Counted from the stretch's first letter, positions 1 to 9,177 are shown. The stretch is 64,000 bases of DNA from Anderseniella sp963759095 (GCA_963759095.1 CAVWYF010000010.1:62001-126000); one strand, 5' to 3'. A program made the numbers and translations. Notes: generated by a model from the sequence alone, not told the origin.

Positions 1-126
1 TAGGTTGACACCCAATGTCGGCATGACGGCGATCAATGCCAGACCGGTCGCCCCCGCGATCAGCGCATATTCGATTGCAGTGGCTCCGTCTTCATTTTTC
101 ATGAAGTGGGCAATTGACTGATACAT
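1..126 (-). CDS. Flp-family type IVb pilin, cut by the window edge
   Basis: The first 42 residues are visible, starting from the ATG at 126. They read MYQSIAHFMKNEDGATAIEY and then a hydrophobic stretch, ALIAGATGLALIAVM. This is the Flp/Fap pilin signature: a short leader, a Glu at position 5 of the mature chain (ATAIEY) and a hydrophobic helix. Such pilins are cleaved by a prepilin peptidase and assembled by the Tad system for adhesion. The 3' end and any tad genes lie outside the window. The 211 bases upstream (127-337) show no gene and should hold its promoter. Confidence 0.85.
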   Translation of the reverse strand, partial: MYQSIAHFMKNEDGATAIEYALIAGATGLALIAVMPTLGVNL

Positions 127-337
127 GTTTCGTCTCCGTACACTCAATTCGATTGAGCTTAATCATCATATAACCCCAGGATCCCGGTCTGCTTCCTTGT
201 TGTTCAGCGAGGTTCATAATCGGCCACAGATATAAACGATCTCTAAACAGGGAGACTTTGCCCCACTTGTATTTATGGAGATGTTTCGAAACTTGATAAA
301 GTTTTATGTAATTTTCACATAATCGATCAAATGTGGG

Positions 338-1624
338 TCAGGACAGCAAGTCCCGGATGCGATAATACAGCATCCCCAGTGTCAGCCCCGGCCTGCGCAA
401 TGCACCACCGGGGAACGGCAAATGGCGAATGCGGGCAAATACATCAAACTGTTCCGTATCGCCGACAATGGCGTCTGAAAGCACCTTGCCCAGCATGCCT
501 GCCAGCACAACGCCTTGGCCGGAAAACCCGTGCGCGTAGTAGATGGAACTGTCGCTTCGTCCCATATTGGGCAAGCGGTTGTGGGTAATGCCAATGTGGC
601 CGCCCCAAGCATACTGCATCTTCACATCAACCAGTTGTGGGAAAATGCGCAACACTCTGGGTCGCATGCTGGAGCCCAGATCGCGCGGATGAATTCCGGA
701 ATAACTGCACCTGCCGCCAAACAGTAACCTGTGGTCCGCCGTCATTCTGAAATAGTCGACCACGTAATTGCTGTCGCAAACCGCTTCATTGTCGCGGATC
801 AGGCTGCGTGCGCGTTCCTCGCCGAGCGGTTCGGTTGCCACAACATAGCTGGCCACCGGCATCACGCGATGGTTGAGACCTCGAACCAGCGAACCAAGAT
901 AGGCATTGCAGGCCACAACAATCTGTTTGCAGGCGACCGTCTTGCCCGATTTAAGCTTCAGGGCAGGGGAACTGCCACCTTCAATGCTGCTGACTTCCGT
1001 ATTTTCAAAGATCTGTCCGCCGCTGCCAAGTACGGCATCGGCGAGACCCAGGGCGTAGTTCAGCGAGTGTATATGACCAGCGTCCTGTTCACGAAGCGCA
1101 CCATGATAAGCCTTGCTGCCGATTTTCTCTGCCAGTTCCTCACGGCTCAGAAGTGTACAGCCCTCCACGCCGTACTTTTCCAGCTCTTCCTTGTGTTCAA
1201 CAAGGCCTGTCATATGGCTAGGCCGGGTAGCAGCATGAAGAAAGCCCCAGGTCAGGTCGCAGTCAATCTTGTGCGTCTTGATGCGGGCCTCGATCAGTCG
1301 CTTGCCCTGTTCGGCAACATCAAAGCAGATGCGCGCATCGCCTGATCCGAGTTGTTTTTCAAAACCTTCCATACCCGGCGAATAGCCGGTGCAGACCTGG
1401 CCGCCATTGCGCCCTGTCGCGCCCCATCCTATCGGGCCTGAATCAAACACTGCTACCGCGCGTCCGCGAAGCGCGAGTTCCAGGGCGGCGGAAAGGCCGG
1501 TGAACCCGGCGCCTATCACGCAGACATCAACCTTGTCCGGCACGGCCGAGCGGTCAGATGTTGCAACCTGCCGGTTGGCGGTTTCTGCGTAGTAGGTGGG
1601 CTGGTCGAGAGATCTGTCGGTCAT
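338..1624 (-). CDS. FAD-dependent oxidoreductase, gamma-glutamylputrescine oxidase-like (PuuB type)
   Basis: A DAO-family flavoprotein of 428 residues. A dinucleotide-binding GAGFTG is at residues 38-43 and the GATGRNGGQ motif typical of PuuB/glycine-oxidase-like enzymes at about 69-77. A C-terminal HGFSGQGVVLAGMLGKV segment closes the FAD site. The start is placed at 1624, where ATG overlaps the TGA of the upstream synthetase gene (ATGA), which implies translational coupling; an in-frame start 18 bases further up is less likely. In the Puu pathway such enzymes oxidise gamma-glutamyl-amines made by the adjacent glutamine-synthetase-like enzyme. The fold is certain. The substrate is inferred from the neighbour, and related oxidases act on other amines and amino acids. 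Confidence 0.8.
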   Translation of the reverse strand: MTDRSLDQPTYYAETANRQVATSDRSAVPDKVDVCVIGAGFTGLSAALELALRGRAVAVFDSGPIGWGATGRNGGQVCTGYSPGMEGFEKQLGSGDARICFDVAEQGKRLIEARIKTHKIDCDLTWGFLHAATRPSHMTGLVEHKEELEKYGVEGCTLLSREELAEKIGSKAYHGALREQDAGHIHSLNYALGLADAVLGSGGQIFENTEVSSIEGGSSPALKLKSGKTVACKQIVVACNAYLGSLVRGLNHRVMPVASYVVATEPLGEERARSLIRDNEAVCDSNYVVDYFRMTADHRLLFGGRCSYSGIHPRDLGSSMRPRVLRIFPQLVDVKMQYAWGGHIGITHNRLPNMGRSDSSIYYAHGFSGQGVVLAGMLGKVLSDAIVGDTEQFDVFARIRHLPFPGGALRRPGLTLGMLYYRIRDLLS

Positions 1625-3012
1625 GAAGTGCGCAGGTACCATTCATAATCGAGTTGATGGATGGTGTAGTGGTGGGCATCTGCCTCGAATGACCGTGCGG
1701 TGTGGAATGCATCACACCATTTTTCACCGAAATACTGTTTTAAGATGGTGCCTTCTTCAAATGCCTTCAGTGCGACCGGCCACCTGATTGGCAGGTCTAC
1801 GCCTTCTTCGCTTTCATATCCGTCGCCGGTTATCGGGTCTTGCGGCACGACACTGTTGGTGATGCCATGGTGAATGCCCGCCAGCACCGCTGCCATGACC
1901 AGGTAGGGGTTGGCATCGGCGCCTGACACGCGATGTTCAACTCTTATCGTCTTGTCGCTGCCGCCCGGTATGCGCAACGGAACCGTTCGGTTGTCACCGC
2001 CCCAGAGCCCGCGCACCGGCGCATAGGTTCCCGGCCGCAAGCGCCGGTATGAGTTGGCATTGGGTGCAAATATCGCCATGCCTTCCTGCATGGTTGCCAG
2101 CAGCCCGCCTATGGCGCTGCGCAGCTTGTCGGAGATCGGCCGGTCCACAGCCGCGTCATGAGGGCCGAGGAAGATATTGTTGCCGTCCTTGTCGAGCAGG
2201 CTGCAGTGGATGTGCAGCCCGCACCCTGCCTGTTCTGCAAACGGCTTGGCCATGAAGCTGGCAATTGTGCCGTGCTTGCGCGCAACCGCCTTGATGCAGC
2301 GCTCCAGCATGATTGCCTGATCGCACGCCTGGAGTGCATCGTCTGTGTGGTACAGGTTGATTTCAAACTGCCCGGCTGCGTACTCGGAAACAAAGGTTTC
2401 TGCGGGAATGTTCTGGTCCTTGCAGGCCTCCTGGATTTCGTCGAGCAGGGTCTCGAAATCATACAGATCATCTATGGAATAGACATTGGTCGTGCTGGCC
2501 CGCCATCCGGTTTCCCCTGAGCGCGCCGGGACGACTTCGCCCCGGGCTGCGGCTTCCTGGTCGATCAGGTAAAACTCATACTCGATAGCCACAACAGGTG
2601 TCAGTTCCATCTCTGCGAAGCGGTCAAGCACAGTTTTCAGGAGATGACGCGGATCTGCAAAATGCGGGACCCCGTTTGCGTCCACCATCGAGGCAATCAC
2701 CTGCGCGGAGGGTCGCTTGGCCCACGGAATGCGGGTCAGGGTGCCTGCAACCGGAAAACACAGATAATCCGGGTCGCCGTCACTGGTGCCGTACTCAAAG
2801 GTTTCAACATTGCGCCCGGTCCAGTCCAGCAGATAGTTCGACCCCGGCATTCTGGCGCCTTCGGAATACAGCTTTGGCAGATAGTCACGTGTCAATTGCT
2901 TGCCGCGCAATATCCCGTTCATATCGGGTATCAGCATGTCAATTGTCACCACGTCGGGATTGTCGGCGAGGAAGGCGATAGCCTCACTGTCGGGCTTGGT
3001 TGGTGAGTTCAT
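1621..3012 (-). CDS. Glutamine synthetase family protein, gamma-glutamylpolyamine synthetase-like (PuuA type)
   Basis: 463 residues with the complete type I glutamine-synthetase catalytic core: the ExE-type metal segment in the EYEFYL region, an HIHCSL helix, the NSYRRLRPGTYAP loop, and the DNRTVPLRIP and EHRVSGADANPYL arginine/glutamate segments. The N-terminal DMNGILRGKQL is typical of the PuuA/GlnA-like subgroup. These enzymes ligate glutamate to an amine such as putrescine, ethanolamine or an aniline, using ATP, rather than to ammonia. Coupling to a PuuB-like oxidase supports amine catabolism. It is divergent from a second PuuA-like gene at 3184, with a shared 171-base promoter region. 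Confidence 0.85.
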   Translation of the reverse strand: MNSPTKPDSEAIAFLADNPDVVTIDMLIPDMNGILRGKQLTRDYLPKLYSEGARMPGSNYLLDWTGRNVETFEYGTSDGDPDYLCFPVAGTLTRIPWAKRPSAQVIASMVDANGVPHFADPRHLLKTVLDRFAEMELTPVVAIEYEFYLIDQEAAARGEVVPARSGETGWRASTTNVYSIDDLYDFETLLDEIQEACKDQNIPAETFVSEYAAGQFEINLYHTDDALQACDQAIMLERCIKAVARKHGTIASFMAKPFAEQAGCGLHIHCSLLDKDGNNIFLGPHDAAVDRPISDKLRSAIGGLLATMQEGMAIFAPNANSYRRLRPGTYAPVRGLWGGDNRTVPLRIPGGSDKTIRVEHRVSGADANPYLVMAAVLAGIHHGITNSVVPQDPITGDGYESEEGVDLPIRWPVALKAFEEGTILKQYFGEKWCDAFHTARSFEADAHHYTIHQLDYEWYLRTS

Positions 3013-3183
3013 GAGATACCTTCAGAAAATAAAACACGGCAAAGAAGTTACGTCAGCGAACCTGTTCATGCCTTATCCACCATTGTCAATGAAGGCATTT
3101 TTTTCGTCAAGCGATCAGGCTATGGTGCATTTTCCTGGCGGCTTGGCAGCAAGACCGATGACCGCCGTTACTTCTGGTGGTTC

Positions 3184-4533
3184 ATGTCGATAGCAAAATT
3201 TGAAGAATGGTTCGCAAAGCACAACATTGATGAGATTGAGTGCCTTGTGCCTGATCCGGCCGGTACACCGCGCGGCAAGATACTGCCGGCCAGGAAGTTT
3301 CTCAAAGGCATCGGCAACACCTCGATGCGGTTGCCGGAAGATATTTTCATTCTGACCGTGACCGGAAAATACTCGTGGCAGGATTCACCCGTCTCGGATG
3401 CTTCGGGCGATGTTTACCTGATTCCCGATATCAACTCGCTGAAGCTGGTGCCCTGGCATGTCAACCCGACGGCGCAGGTGATTTGTGACGCTCACTATCT
3501 GAACGGTGATCCGGTCGATATATCGCCGAGATATGTGCTGAAGCACGTGTTGCAGCTTTATGCCGAGCAGGGCTGGAAACCGGTCGTGGCGCCGGAGCTT
3601 GAGTTTTACCTGGTCAAGAAGAACCTCGATGCGGATTATCCGCTCGAAGCGCCTGTCGGAACCAGCGGCAGGGCGGAAAAAGTTGGCCAGGCCTATGGCA
3701 TAGATGCAGCCAACGAGTACGACCCGATCGTTGAGGATATCTATGATTTCTGTGAGGCTCAGGAAATAGATATCGACACCATCAGCCATGAAAGCGGCCC
3801 GGCCCAGCTGGAAATCAATTTCAACCATGGCGACCCGCTGGAGCTTGCTGATCAGGTGTTTTTGTTCAAGCGCACTGTTCGCCAGGCGGCGCTGAAACAT
3901 GACGTCTATGCTACATTCATGGCCAAGCCGCATCAGGATGAGCCGGGCTCCTCAATGCATCTGCACCAGTCGTTGCTGGATTTGAAAACCGGACAAAATC
4001 TGTTCAAAGGGCGTGGCAAAAACCCGTCCAAACTGTTCATGGCCCATGTTGCAGGACTGCAGCGTTACCTGCCGGCGGCAATGGGGTTTTGTGCACCCAA
4101 TGTCAATTCCTATCGCCGGCTGGTGCCGAATTCCGATGCACCCACCAATACCCATTGGGGTATCGACAACCGGACCGCACCATTGCGCATGCCGAATTCC
4201 GATCCGCAAAATACCCGCATCGAAAACCGGGTTCCAGGGGCCGATGCGAACCCGTATCTGTGCATTGCCGCGTCACTGGCCTGTGGGTATCTCGGCATGA
4301 TGGAAAAACTGGAGCCCACAGCTCCGATTGAAGGCTCTGCCTACAGGTATGCTCATTCCCTGCCGATCAATCTTGATGATGCGATGAACAAGCTGAACTA
4401 TTCCAGGCCGCTGAAAACAGTGTTGGGCCAGCGTTTCGTCGAGGCCTTCATGGCGGTAAAGGAAGAAGAGCAGGTGCAATACCGCAAGGTTATCTCGTCA
4501 TGGGAACGGGAATTCCTGCTGCTCAACGTCTGA
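3184..4533 (+). CDS. Second glutamine synthetase family protein (PuuA type)
   Basis: 449 residues, paralogous to the divergent gene at 1621-3012 but clearly diverged. It has DPAGTPRGKILP near the N-terminus, a PELEFYL metal segment, MHLHQSLLD, NSYRRLVPNSDAP, DNRTAPLRMP and ENRVPGADANPYL. All catalytic blocks are intact. The role is predicted to be ATP-dependent gamma-glutamylation of an amine. Paired divergent PuuA-like genes suggest two amines of different chain length are handled. No regulator gene sits beside them. True nitrogen-assimilating GlnA is unlikely, because that enzyme lacks the PuuA-type N-terminal segment. Confidence 0.82.
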   Translation: MSIAKFEEWFAKHNIDEIECLVPDPAGTPRGKILPARKFLKGIGNTSMRLPEDIFILTVTGKYSWQDSPVSDASGDVYLIPDINSLKLVPWHVNPTAQVICDAHYLNGDPVDISPRYVLKHVLQLYAEQGWKPVVAPELEFYLVKKNLDADYPLEAPVGTSGRAEKVGQAYGIDAANEYDPIVEDIYDFCEAQEIDIDTISHESGPAQLEINFNHGDPLELADQVFLFKRTVRQAALKHDVYATFMAKPHQDEPGSSMHLHQSLLDLKTGQNLFKGRGKNPSKLFMAHVAGLQRYLPAAMGFCAPNVNSYRRLVPNSDAPTNTHWGIDNRTAPLRMPNSDPQNTRIENRVPGADANPYLCIAASLACGYLGMMEKLEPTAPIEGSAYRYAHSLPINLDDAMNKLNYSRPLKTVLGQRFVEAFMAVKEEEQVQYRKVISSWEREFLLLNV

Positions 4534-4602
4534 TCCGGGCGATCAGGTTCTCAGTGAACCAAAACAAGTGTGACACGGGCAATCCTGCTTGCCGGCAGGA
4601 AA

Positions 4603-4722
4603 TCACAAGCCAAGGCGAGTGGGCATCTTGTTTGGCTCAATGACGGCAATGCGGACATAGTGAGCATTCGCTGCGTCTACGCCAAAGGTCTGCTTGGGGT
4701 TGATAATGGATGAGGTCGTCAT
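4603..4722 (-). CDS. Candidate small ORF coupled to the prephenate dehydrogenase gene
   Basis: A 39-residue frame starts with an ATG whose first bases overlap the TGA of the upstream prephenate dehydrogenase gene (ATGA), the usual mark of translational coupling. It begins MTTSSIINPKQTFGVDAA and ends PTRLGL. The segment HYVRIAVIEPN faintly resembles the C-terminal strand of class I aminotransferases, so it could be the worn end of a lost aminotransferase gene rather than a functional peptide. No homology is claimed. The remaining bases between here and the gene ending at 4533 show nothing else. Confidence 0.3.
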   Translation of the reverse strand: MTTSSIINPKQTFGVDAANAHYVRIAVIEPNKMPTRLGL

Positions 4723-5486
4723 GGTGCGGCGTTCTCCAATTCCAGTTTCAGCTCGTATGCAAGTTCGAAGAAACGTCTTCGAACTTCGGGTGCGTAGGGG
4801 TTCGATTTCTCAATTGCCTCGAATACTTCGGGTGCATCATGTTGAACCATCGAAATTGCTTCCATGAGCAAATCGAAACTTAAGGTAGTCATGCGTGTCG
4901 GCATTGGCCCCATGTCTAGTAGAACCTTAGCGATTAGATGCGTCAGGCCTTGAACAGTTGCAACCTCGCGGTCGTGTTCTTGCGGTGTTGTGAATATTAT
5001 CTGAAGGCCGAGCTGCTTACGCAGAAAAGCCGCGAGCAACCGATGGCTATTTCCTCGAATTGGGCAAATCGCGATCTTCAACCCTTTGATGCCGTTACGA
5101 GCGCTTTGCGGTCCAAAAAGAGGATGTGTAGCCACAATATTTACGTGGTTGGGGAGTATTCTCTCCATGATTTCAGAGGGTTTGACCTTTACGGACCCAA
5201 CATCAATCACGAGAGCACCGGGGCGGCAAGACGTGGCGATAGAAGTTACGATTTCTTCGCAAGATGAAACTGGAGTGGACACCACAACGACGTCGCAACA
5301 TGCAGCAGTGGCCAATGAGGTGAGTGTCGCACCTAGACTTGCTGCCTCCTCATTCAGGCATGGCACGGGATCATAAGCGAACACATCAAAATGGCCCGCT
5401 ATATGACAGGAAATTAGCTTTCCGAACGCGCCAAAACCTATGATGCCGACCGATATTTTTCTTGTATTTGAGTTCTCGAAATTCAT
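4719..5486 (-). CDS. Prephenate dehydrogenase family protein (TyrA-like)
   Basis: 255 residues. The N-terminal Rossmann motif is GIIGFGAFGKL. There is a DVGSVK segment and then the conserved THPLFGPQS, which carries the catalytic histidine region of prephenate/arogenate dehydrogenases. A helical C-terminal domain follows (HDREVATVQGLTHLIAKVL). It would oxidatively decarboxylate prephenate or arogenate in tyrosine synthesis. It stands apart from other aromatic genes and is a little short for bacterial TyrA (about 280-310). An alternative is a related dehydrogenase in a specialised pathway. A small coupled frame follows its stop codon. Confidence 0.8.
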   Translation of the reverse strand: MNFENSNTRKISVGIIGFGAFGKLISCHIAGHFDVFAYDPVPCLNEEAASLGATLTSLATAACCDVVVVSTPVSSCEEIVTSIATSCRPGALVIDVGSVKVKPSEIMERILPNHVNIVATHPLFGPQSARNGIKGLKIAICPIRGNSHRLLAAFLRKQLGLQIIFTTPQEHDREVATVQGLTHLIAKVLLDMGPMPTRMTTLSFDLLMEAISMVQHDAPEVFEAIEKSNPYAPEVRRRFFELAYELKLELENAAP

Positions 5487-5886
5487 CCTATGACCTCTAT
5501 TTTGCTGCCAGGCAAAAGGTCATTTGGTGATTGTTGACCGCTGGCTATAGGCAGCGGCAAAAATAACGACAAAGTTTCCGCAGCTATGAAAGCTGAGGAT
5601 AATAGTTATCTGCGATGAGTAGCGGCTTTGTCATAACACTGGCTGTAATGCATATTGCCTGGCACCGTCAACCGTGGTGCGACAAGTCAATTTGGACATT
5701 CGCTGCGCTACGGCAATTGAGTAAAATGGGCTCGACACAGCCGTCGCCAGTCGCGAACCGAGGAAGTCATTCAGGCACTGCACATCAAACGCCAGTTGTA
5801 TGGACTCAGTGGTCAACTCACTATCCTCATATGATTAACTTAAATGGGCAGGAGAGACCGGCCCTGTGCAATTCAGGAAGATTTCC
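5487..5886. other. Intergenic stretch without a supportable gene
   Basis: About 400 bases separate the divergent prephenate dehydrogenase and cyclase genes. Short frames exist on both strands, but none has a ribosome-binding site or recognisable motif. It presumably carries two divergent promoters. The composition is somewhat more AT-rich than its neighbours. Confidence 0.5.
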
Positions 5887-7509
5887 ATGAATACGGATGA
5901 CGAACGCAGTAGCGGCGGCGATGGAAGTGACCTCTTTTCAAGATTTGACAAAATTGGCAAACAGCTTCTGAGCAACCCGCTCTGGTGCCTGATTGTCGTC
6001 GTCCTCGGATTAGTCATGTTGCCGGTTGCTGTCTGGATGGATCTTAGAAACCTTTCCAACGCGTCGTTGACACGGCAGGCTTCCGATCTGAATTCAATGA
6101 TTTCTGACATACGCAGTTATTATTCACGCAATGTTGTTGCACGTGTGCTTGAGAACCATGGTATCTCCCAGCCAGCGAACAACTATGAGCAGGTTGCAGG
6201 GGGCATCCCGATTCCTGCAACACTTTCGATCGAGTTGGGCGAAGTGATCGGGGGGCGGGCCAAAGGAATAAATTATCGCTTTGTTTCTGACGACCCGTTC
6301 AGAGGTAGGGCACGGCACAATCTCGACCCTTTTGAAATGCGCGCACTGGCTGAACTGCGCACAGCTGGTCAAGGTGCCAAGAACATCACAGAAATCAATG
6401 GGTCTCTATTTGACCGTCAAATCCGCATGGCTGTTCCGGTTGTTATGGGAGCGGCGTGTATTGCGTGTCACAATTCGCATGCAGAAAGCCCCCGTAAGAA
6501 CTGGAAGGTAGGCGATGTCCGGGGCATCCAGGCAATAACGATAGACCAACCAATTGCCGCCAATCTTTTCTCGTTCAAATTTCTTCTTACTTACTTCGTT
6601 CTGGCAGGCGCCATCGGGTTTATATTTTTGGCCTTGCAATGGCGCCAGGCTGTGCAGTTCGCAGGGATGAATACCGAACTTGAGGAGGCGAATTCTTTCC
6701 TTGCTGCCGTGTCGTTGAAGATATCCAAATACCTGTCACCGCAAGTCTATAAGTCGATTTTTAGTGGTGAGAAGGATGCCGTGATTGCCACTGAACGAAA
6801 GAAACTGACCATCTTTTTCTCTGATATCAAGGACTTCACCGAAGCCACCGAGCGCCTGCAACCTGAAGAACTGACGACCCTGCTGAATGAATATTTCACC
6901 GAGATGGCCAAGATCGCCCATGACCACGGTGCAACAGTCGACAAGTTCATTGGGGATGCAATCCTTGCCTTCTTTGGTGACCCTCATACCCGTGGCGCGA
7001 AACAGGATGCATTGGACTGCATTAGAATGGCCATCGCAATGCAGAAACGCCTGGGAGAACTAGGCAAACAATGGCGGCGGCGAGGATTTGAGAAACCGCT
7101 TCAAGCCCGCATGGGCATAAATACTGGATATTGCAATGTCGGCAATTTCGGTAGCGAAGACCGCATGGACTACACCATCATTGGCGCCGAGGCAAATGTC
7201 GCCGCGCGCCTTGAGGCAACTGCCAAACCGGGTGGTATTGTCATGAGCTATGAAACCTACGCACTTGTTCAAGACCATGTGACAGCGCATCCCCAAAAGC
7301 CAATTGTCCTGAAGGGGATCAGCCGCAAGCTTGTGCCCTATGTCATCGATGCGAACTCGGTGTTGGGTGAAGAAGCCGAAAGCGATGTGGTGGAGATTAG
7401 CGCAGATCGACTGGAACTGAGCGTCAAGCTCGGGGGCATCAGTGCAACTGAGCGCAGCAAGCTTGAGACAGTGCTGTCATCCGCTCTCGACGCCGTGCGG
7501 TCAAAATAG
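5887..7509 (+). CDS. Membrane-bound class III adenylate/guanylate cyclase with a DUF3365-type heme sensor domain
   Basis: 540 residues from ATG 5887, preceded by AGGAAG six bases upstream; an in-frame GTG at 5866 is the alternative. Order: a membrane helix at about residues 30-55; a periplasmic Tll0287/DUF3365-like domain ending in a heme-binding CIACH (C191, C194, H195); a second membrane helix near 225-245; a short linker; then a CHD cyclase domain. Both metal aspartates are present (D313 in FSDIKDF, D357 in KFIGDAILAFFG), so the enzyme should be active. A c-type heme on the outside coupled to an inside cyclase suggests redox, NO or CO sensing. It converges on the CNPC/P460 block, but no functional link is proven. 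Confidence 0.88.
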   Translation: MNTDDERSSGGDGSDLFSRFDKIGKQLLSNPLWCLIVVVLGLVMLPVAVWMDLRNLSNASLTRQASDLNSMISDIRSYYSRNVVARVLENHGISQPANNYEQVAGGIPIPATLSIELGEVIGGRAKGINYRFVSDDPFRGRARHNLDPFEMRALAELRTAGQGAKNITEINGSLFDRQIRMAVPVVMGAACIACHNSHAESPRKNWKVGDVRGIQAITIDQPIAANLFSFKFLLTYFVLAGAIGFIFLALQWRQAVQFAGMNTELEEANSFLAAVSLKISKYLSPQVYKSIFSGEKDAVIATERKKLTIFFSDIKDFTEATERLQPEELTTLLNEYFTEMAKIAHDHGATVDKFIGDAILAFFGDPHTRGAKQDALDCIRMAIAMQKRLGELGKQWRRRGFEKPLQARMGINTGYCNVGNFGSEDRMDYTIIGAEANVAARLEATAKPGGIVMSYETYALVQDHVTAHPQKPIVLKGISRKLVPYVIDANSVLGEEAESDVVEISADRLELSVKLGGISATERSKLETVLSSALDAVRSK

Positions 7510-7737
7510 AACAATCCAGCCGATTTAACGTAGCCTGTGTTGGCCGGTTGTGCTTGAAAAGGTAAGTATTTTTCTACTGTTTGCAGAGAACGTGTTTGGT
7601 TCGATTGGACGAGTGCTCACGTCTAACTCATAGCTGCCGTTGATATCTATTGGGGAAATGTCCGCCAAGTGTTGTGGATTCAAACGGATATTCATCTGTC
7701 TCTAAGCGGCCCCCGGAACCCAAATTGCTCTGGAGAA

Positions 7738-7780
7738 TCAAAACCGGCGGAGTGTTTCCACCCCGCCGGTTCTTTGTTTC
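7738..7780. terminator. Bidirectional hairpin terminator
   Basis: AACCGGCGG and CCGCCGGTT form a strong stem around a roughly 12-base loop, with T-rich sequence after it on the plus strand and A-rich sequence before it. It sits between the convergent cyclase and CNPC-P460 genes and can serve both. The rest of 7510-7798 shows no gene. Confidence 0.75.
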
Positions 7781-7798
7781 CGTGTCTGTCAGCGCAGG

Positions 7799-9060
7799 TT
7801 ACTTGACGCGATACTCTTCCGGTGCCAGCAGCAGGAAGTCGTTGTCTTCACCGGACACATGACATTCATGGCAGAATCCAACACCAGCAGAATTGGTCGA
7901 CTTGGTGACGCCCATGGTGTTGCCGCCCGGCAGGATAGCCGCATAGCGCCAGTTGGACGTATCGGCGTTAAAGCCCTTGGTCATTTTCTCCATGATGAAG
8001 AGGGGCCCAAGTTTTGCCTCGCCGTTTTTACCAACCGTGAAGCTTGGCTTTGCCATCGTTGACCCGACCGGCACCGCCTTGATGTCGTCGAACATTTTAT
8101 AGGCTTTGAGGCCGATCTTGTTGACCAGGTTCTGTACCTGACGCCCGCCATGGGTCGCGCTGATGTAAGGTTGCGTTGTTACCTGGGTGAACCCTTTCCA
8201 CCGTGTAGCGGCCCAATGCTTTCCACCCGTGTAGGACTTGGCCATCACAGGCTTCAGGCAGTCGTAAAGAGCCACTGCCTCTTCGCTTGTCAGTTCAGCA
8301 CTTTCCGCTGCCGCACATGGATTGCATGGGTTGCAAGGGTTACAAGCCGCCTTGCATGGATTGCACGGGTTGCAGGCCTTTTTGGCTGCGCACGGGTTGC
8401 ACGGATTGCAGGCCTTTGCCGCAGCACACGGGTTACATGCCTTGGCTGCCGCACATGGATTACATGGGTTGCAGGCTTTGGCCGCTTTGCATGGGTTACA
8501 CGGATTGCAGGCCTTGGCAGCAGAACACGGATTGCAGGGGTTGCAGGCTTTTGCCGCCTTGCAGGGGTTGCACGGATTGCAGGCCTTGGCGCAGAACACG
8601 GATTGCAGGGGTTGCAGACCTTTGCTGCTGCGCACGGATTACATAAGGCCGCTGTCTGAAGGCGCGGAACAAAACAGCCGGTCGGCGCGCCGCCAGCGGA
8701 TGCCGAACATGGATTGCAGGGGTTGCAAGGGTTACATGCACCACAAGCAGCTTTGCATGGATTGCAAGGGTTGCAGGCTTTTGCAGCTGAGCAAGGGTTG
8801 CACGGATTACATGCTTTTGCCGCTGAGCAGGGGTTACAGGGATTGCATGCCTTTGTGGCAGCGCACGGATTGCAGGGATTACACGCCTTTGTGGCAGCGC
8901 ATGGATTGCATGCGGCTTTGGTTGCAGCACAAGGGTTGCAGGCTGCAGTTGCCATGCGAGGCTCGCTGACCGTTCCGACTGCAACCACACCGGCAGCAAG
9001 GCCGAGCGCAACCGGAAGCGCGGCAGCGCTTCGCATCAGGTTGGATGTGAATGACTTCAT
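7799..9060 (-). CDS. Secreted CNPC-repeat protein fused to a cytochrome P460-like c-heme domain; frameshifted as sequenced
   Basis: The restored protein is about 420 residues. It has a signal peptide (MKSFTSNLMRSAAALPVALG to about residue 38). Then come some 230 residues of CNPC, CNPCNPC and CNPCNPCNPC blocks spaced by Ala/Lys linkers (AAAKA, SAAKA, KAAKA), about 32 Asn-Pro-Cys units and about fifty cysteines. The C-terminal domain of about 150 residues ends with heme-binding CHECH and matches the P460 layout (THGGRQVQN, VPVGSTMAKPSF, NWRYAAILPGG). The frame breaks near 8590, where GCGCC replaces the GCTGCC seen in sister repeats; one added base rejoins the halves. As written, translation would leave the repeat frame. 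The role is unknown: metal or redox handling in the periplasm is an inference. Neighbours are a small CNPC protein and an FGE-like enzyme on the same strand. Confidence 0.75.
8312..8945 (-). repeat. Tandem coding repeats for CNPC/CNPCNPC blocks
   Basis: Imperfect tandem units of about 27-36 bases repeat across about 630 bases. Each encodes CNPC(NPC) followed by four or five Ala/Lys/Ser residues. A spacer without the motif (SASAGGAPTG through LQTAAL) interrupts the array near 8650-8715. Such repeats are prone to gain or loss of units and to slippage, relevant to the single-base break near 8590. Confidence 0.9.
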
Positions 9061-9177
9061 TGGTTTCCTCCTTGAGTATGCCGGTGCGACATAATGAACA
9101 TTACGGCACTGTAATGTGCAGGGCTGCTACACCCCAGTCACGATCAAGGGCAAAAGCGTCAACTTGCCGTGAACATA

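Noticed and set aside
338..4533. Nitrogen-assimilating glutamine synthetase pair
   Set aside because: Both proteins have PuuA-type N-termini and one is coupled to a PuuB-like oxidase, so amine gamma-glutamylation fits better.
5615..5890. Remnant of an insertion sequence
   Set aside because: Short frames on both strands look vaguely transposase-like, but no conserved motif or terminal inverted repeat could be pointed to.
8312..8945. CRISPR-like or satellite DNA array
   Set aside because: The units are in-frame coding repeats for CNPC blocks, differ at synonymous positions, and have no unique spacers.
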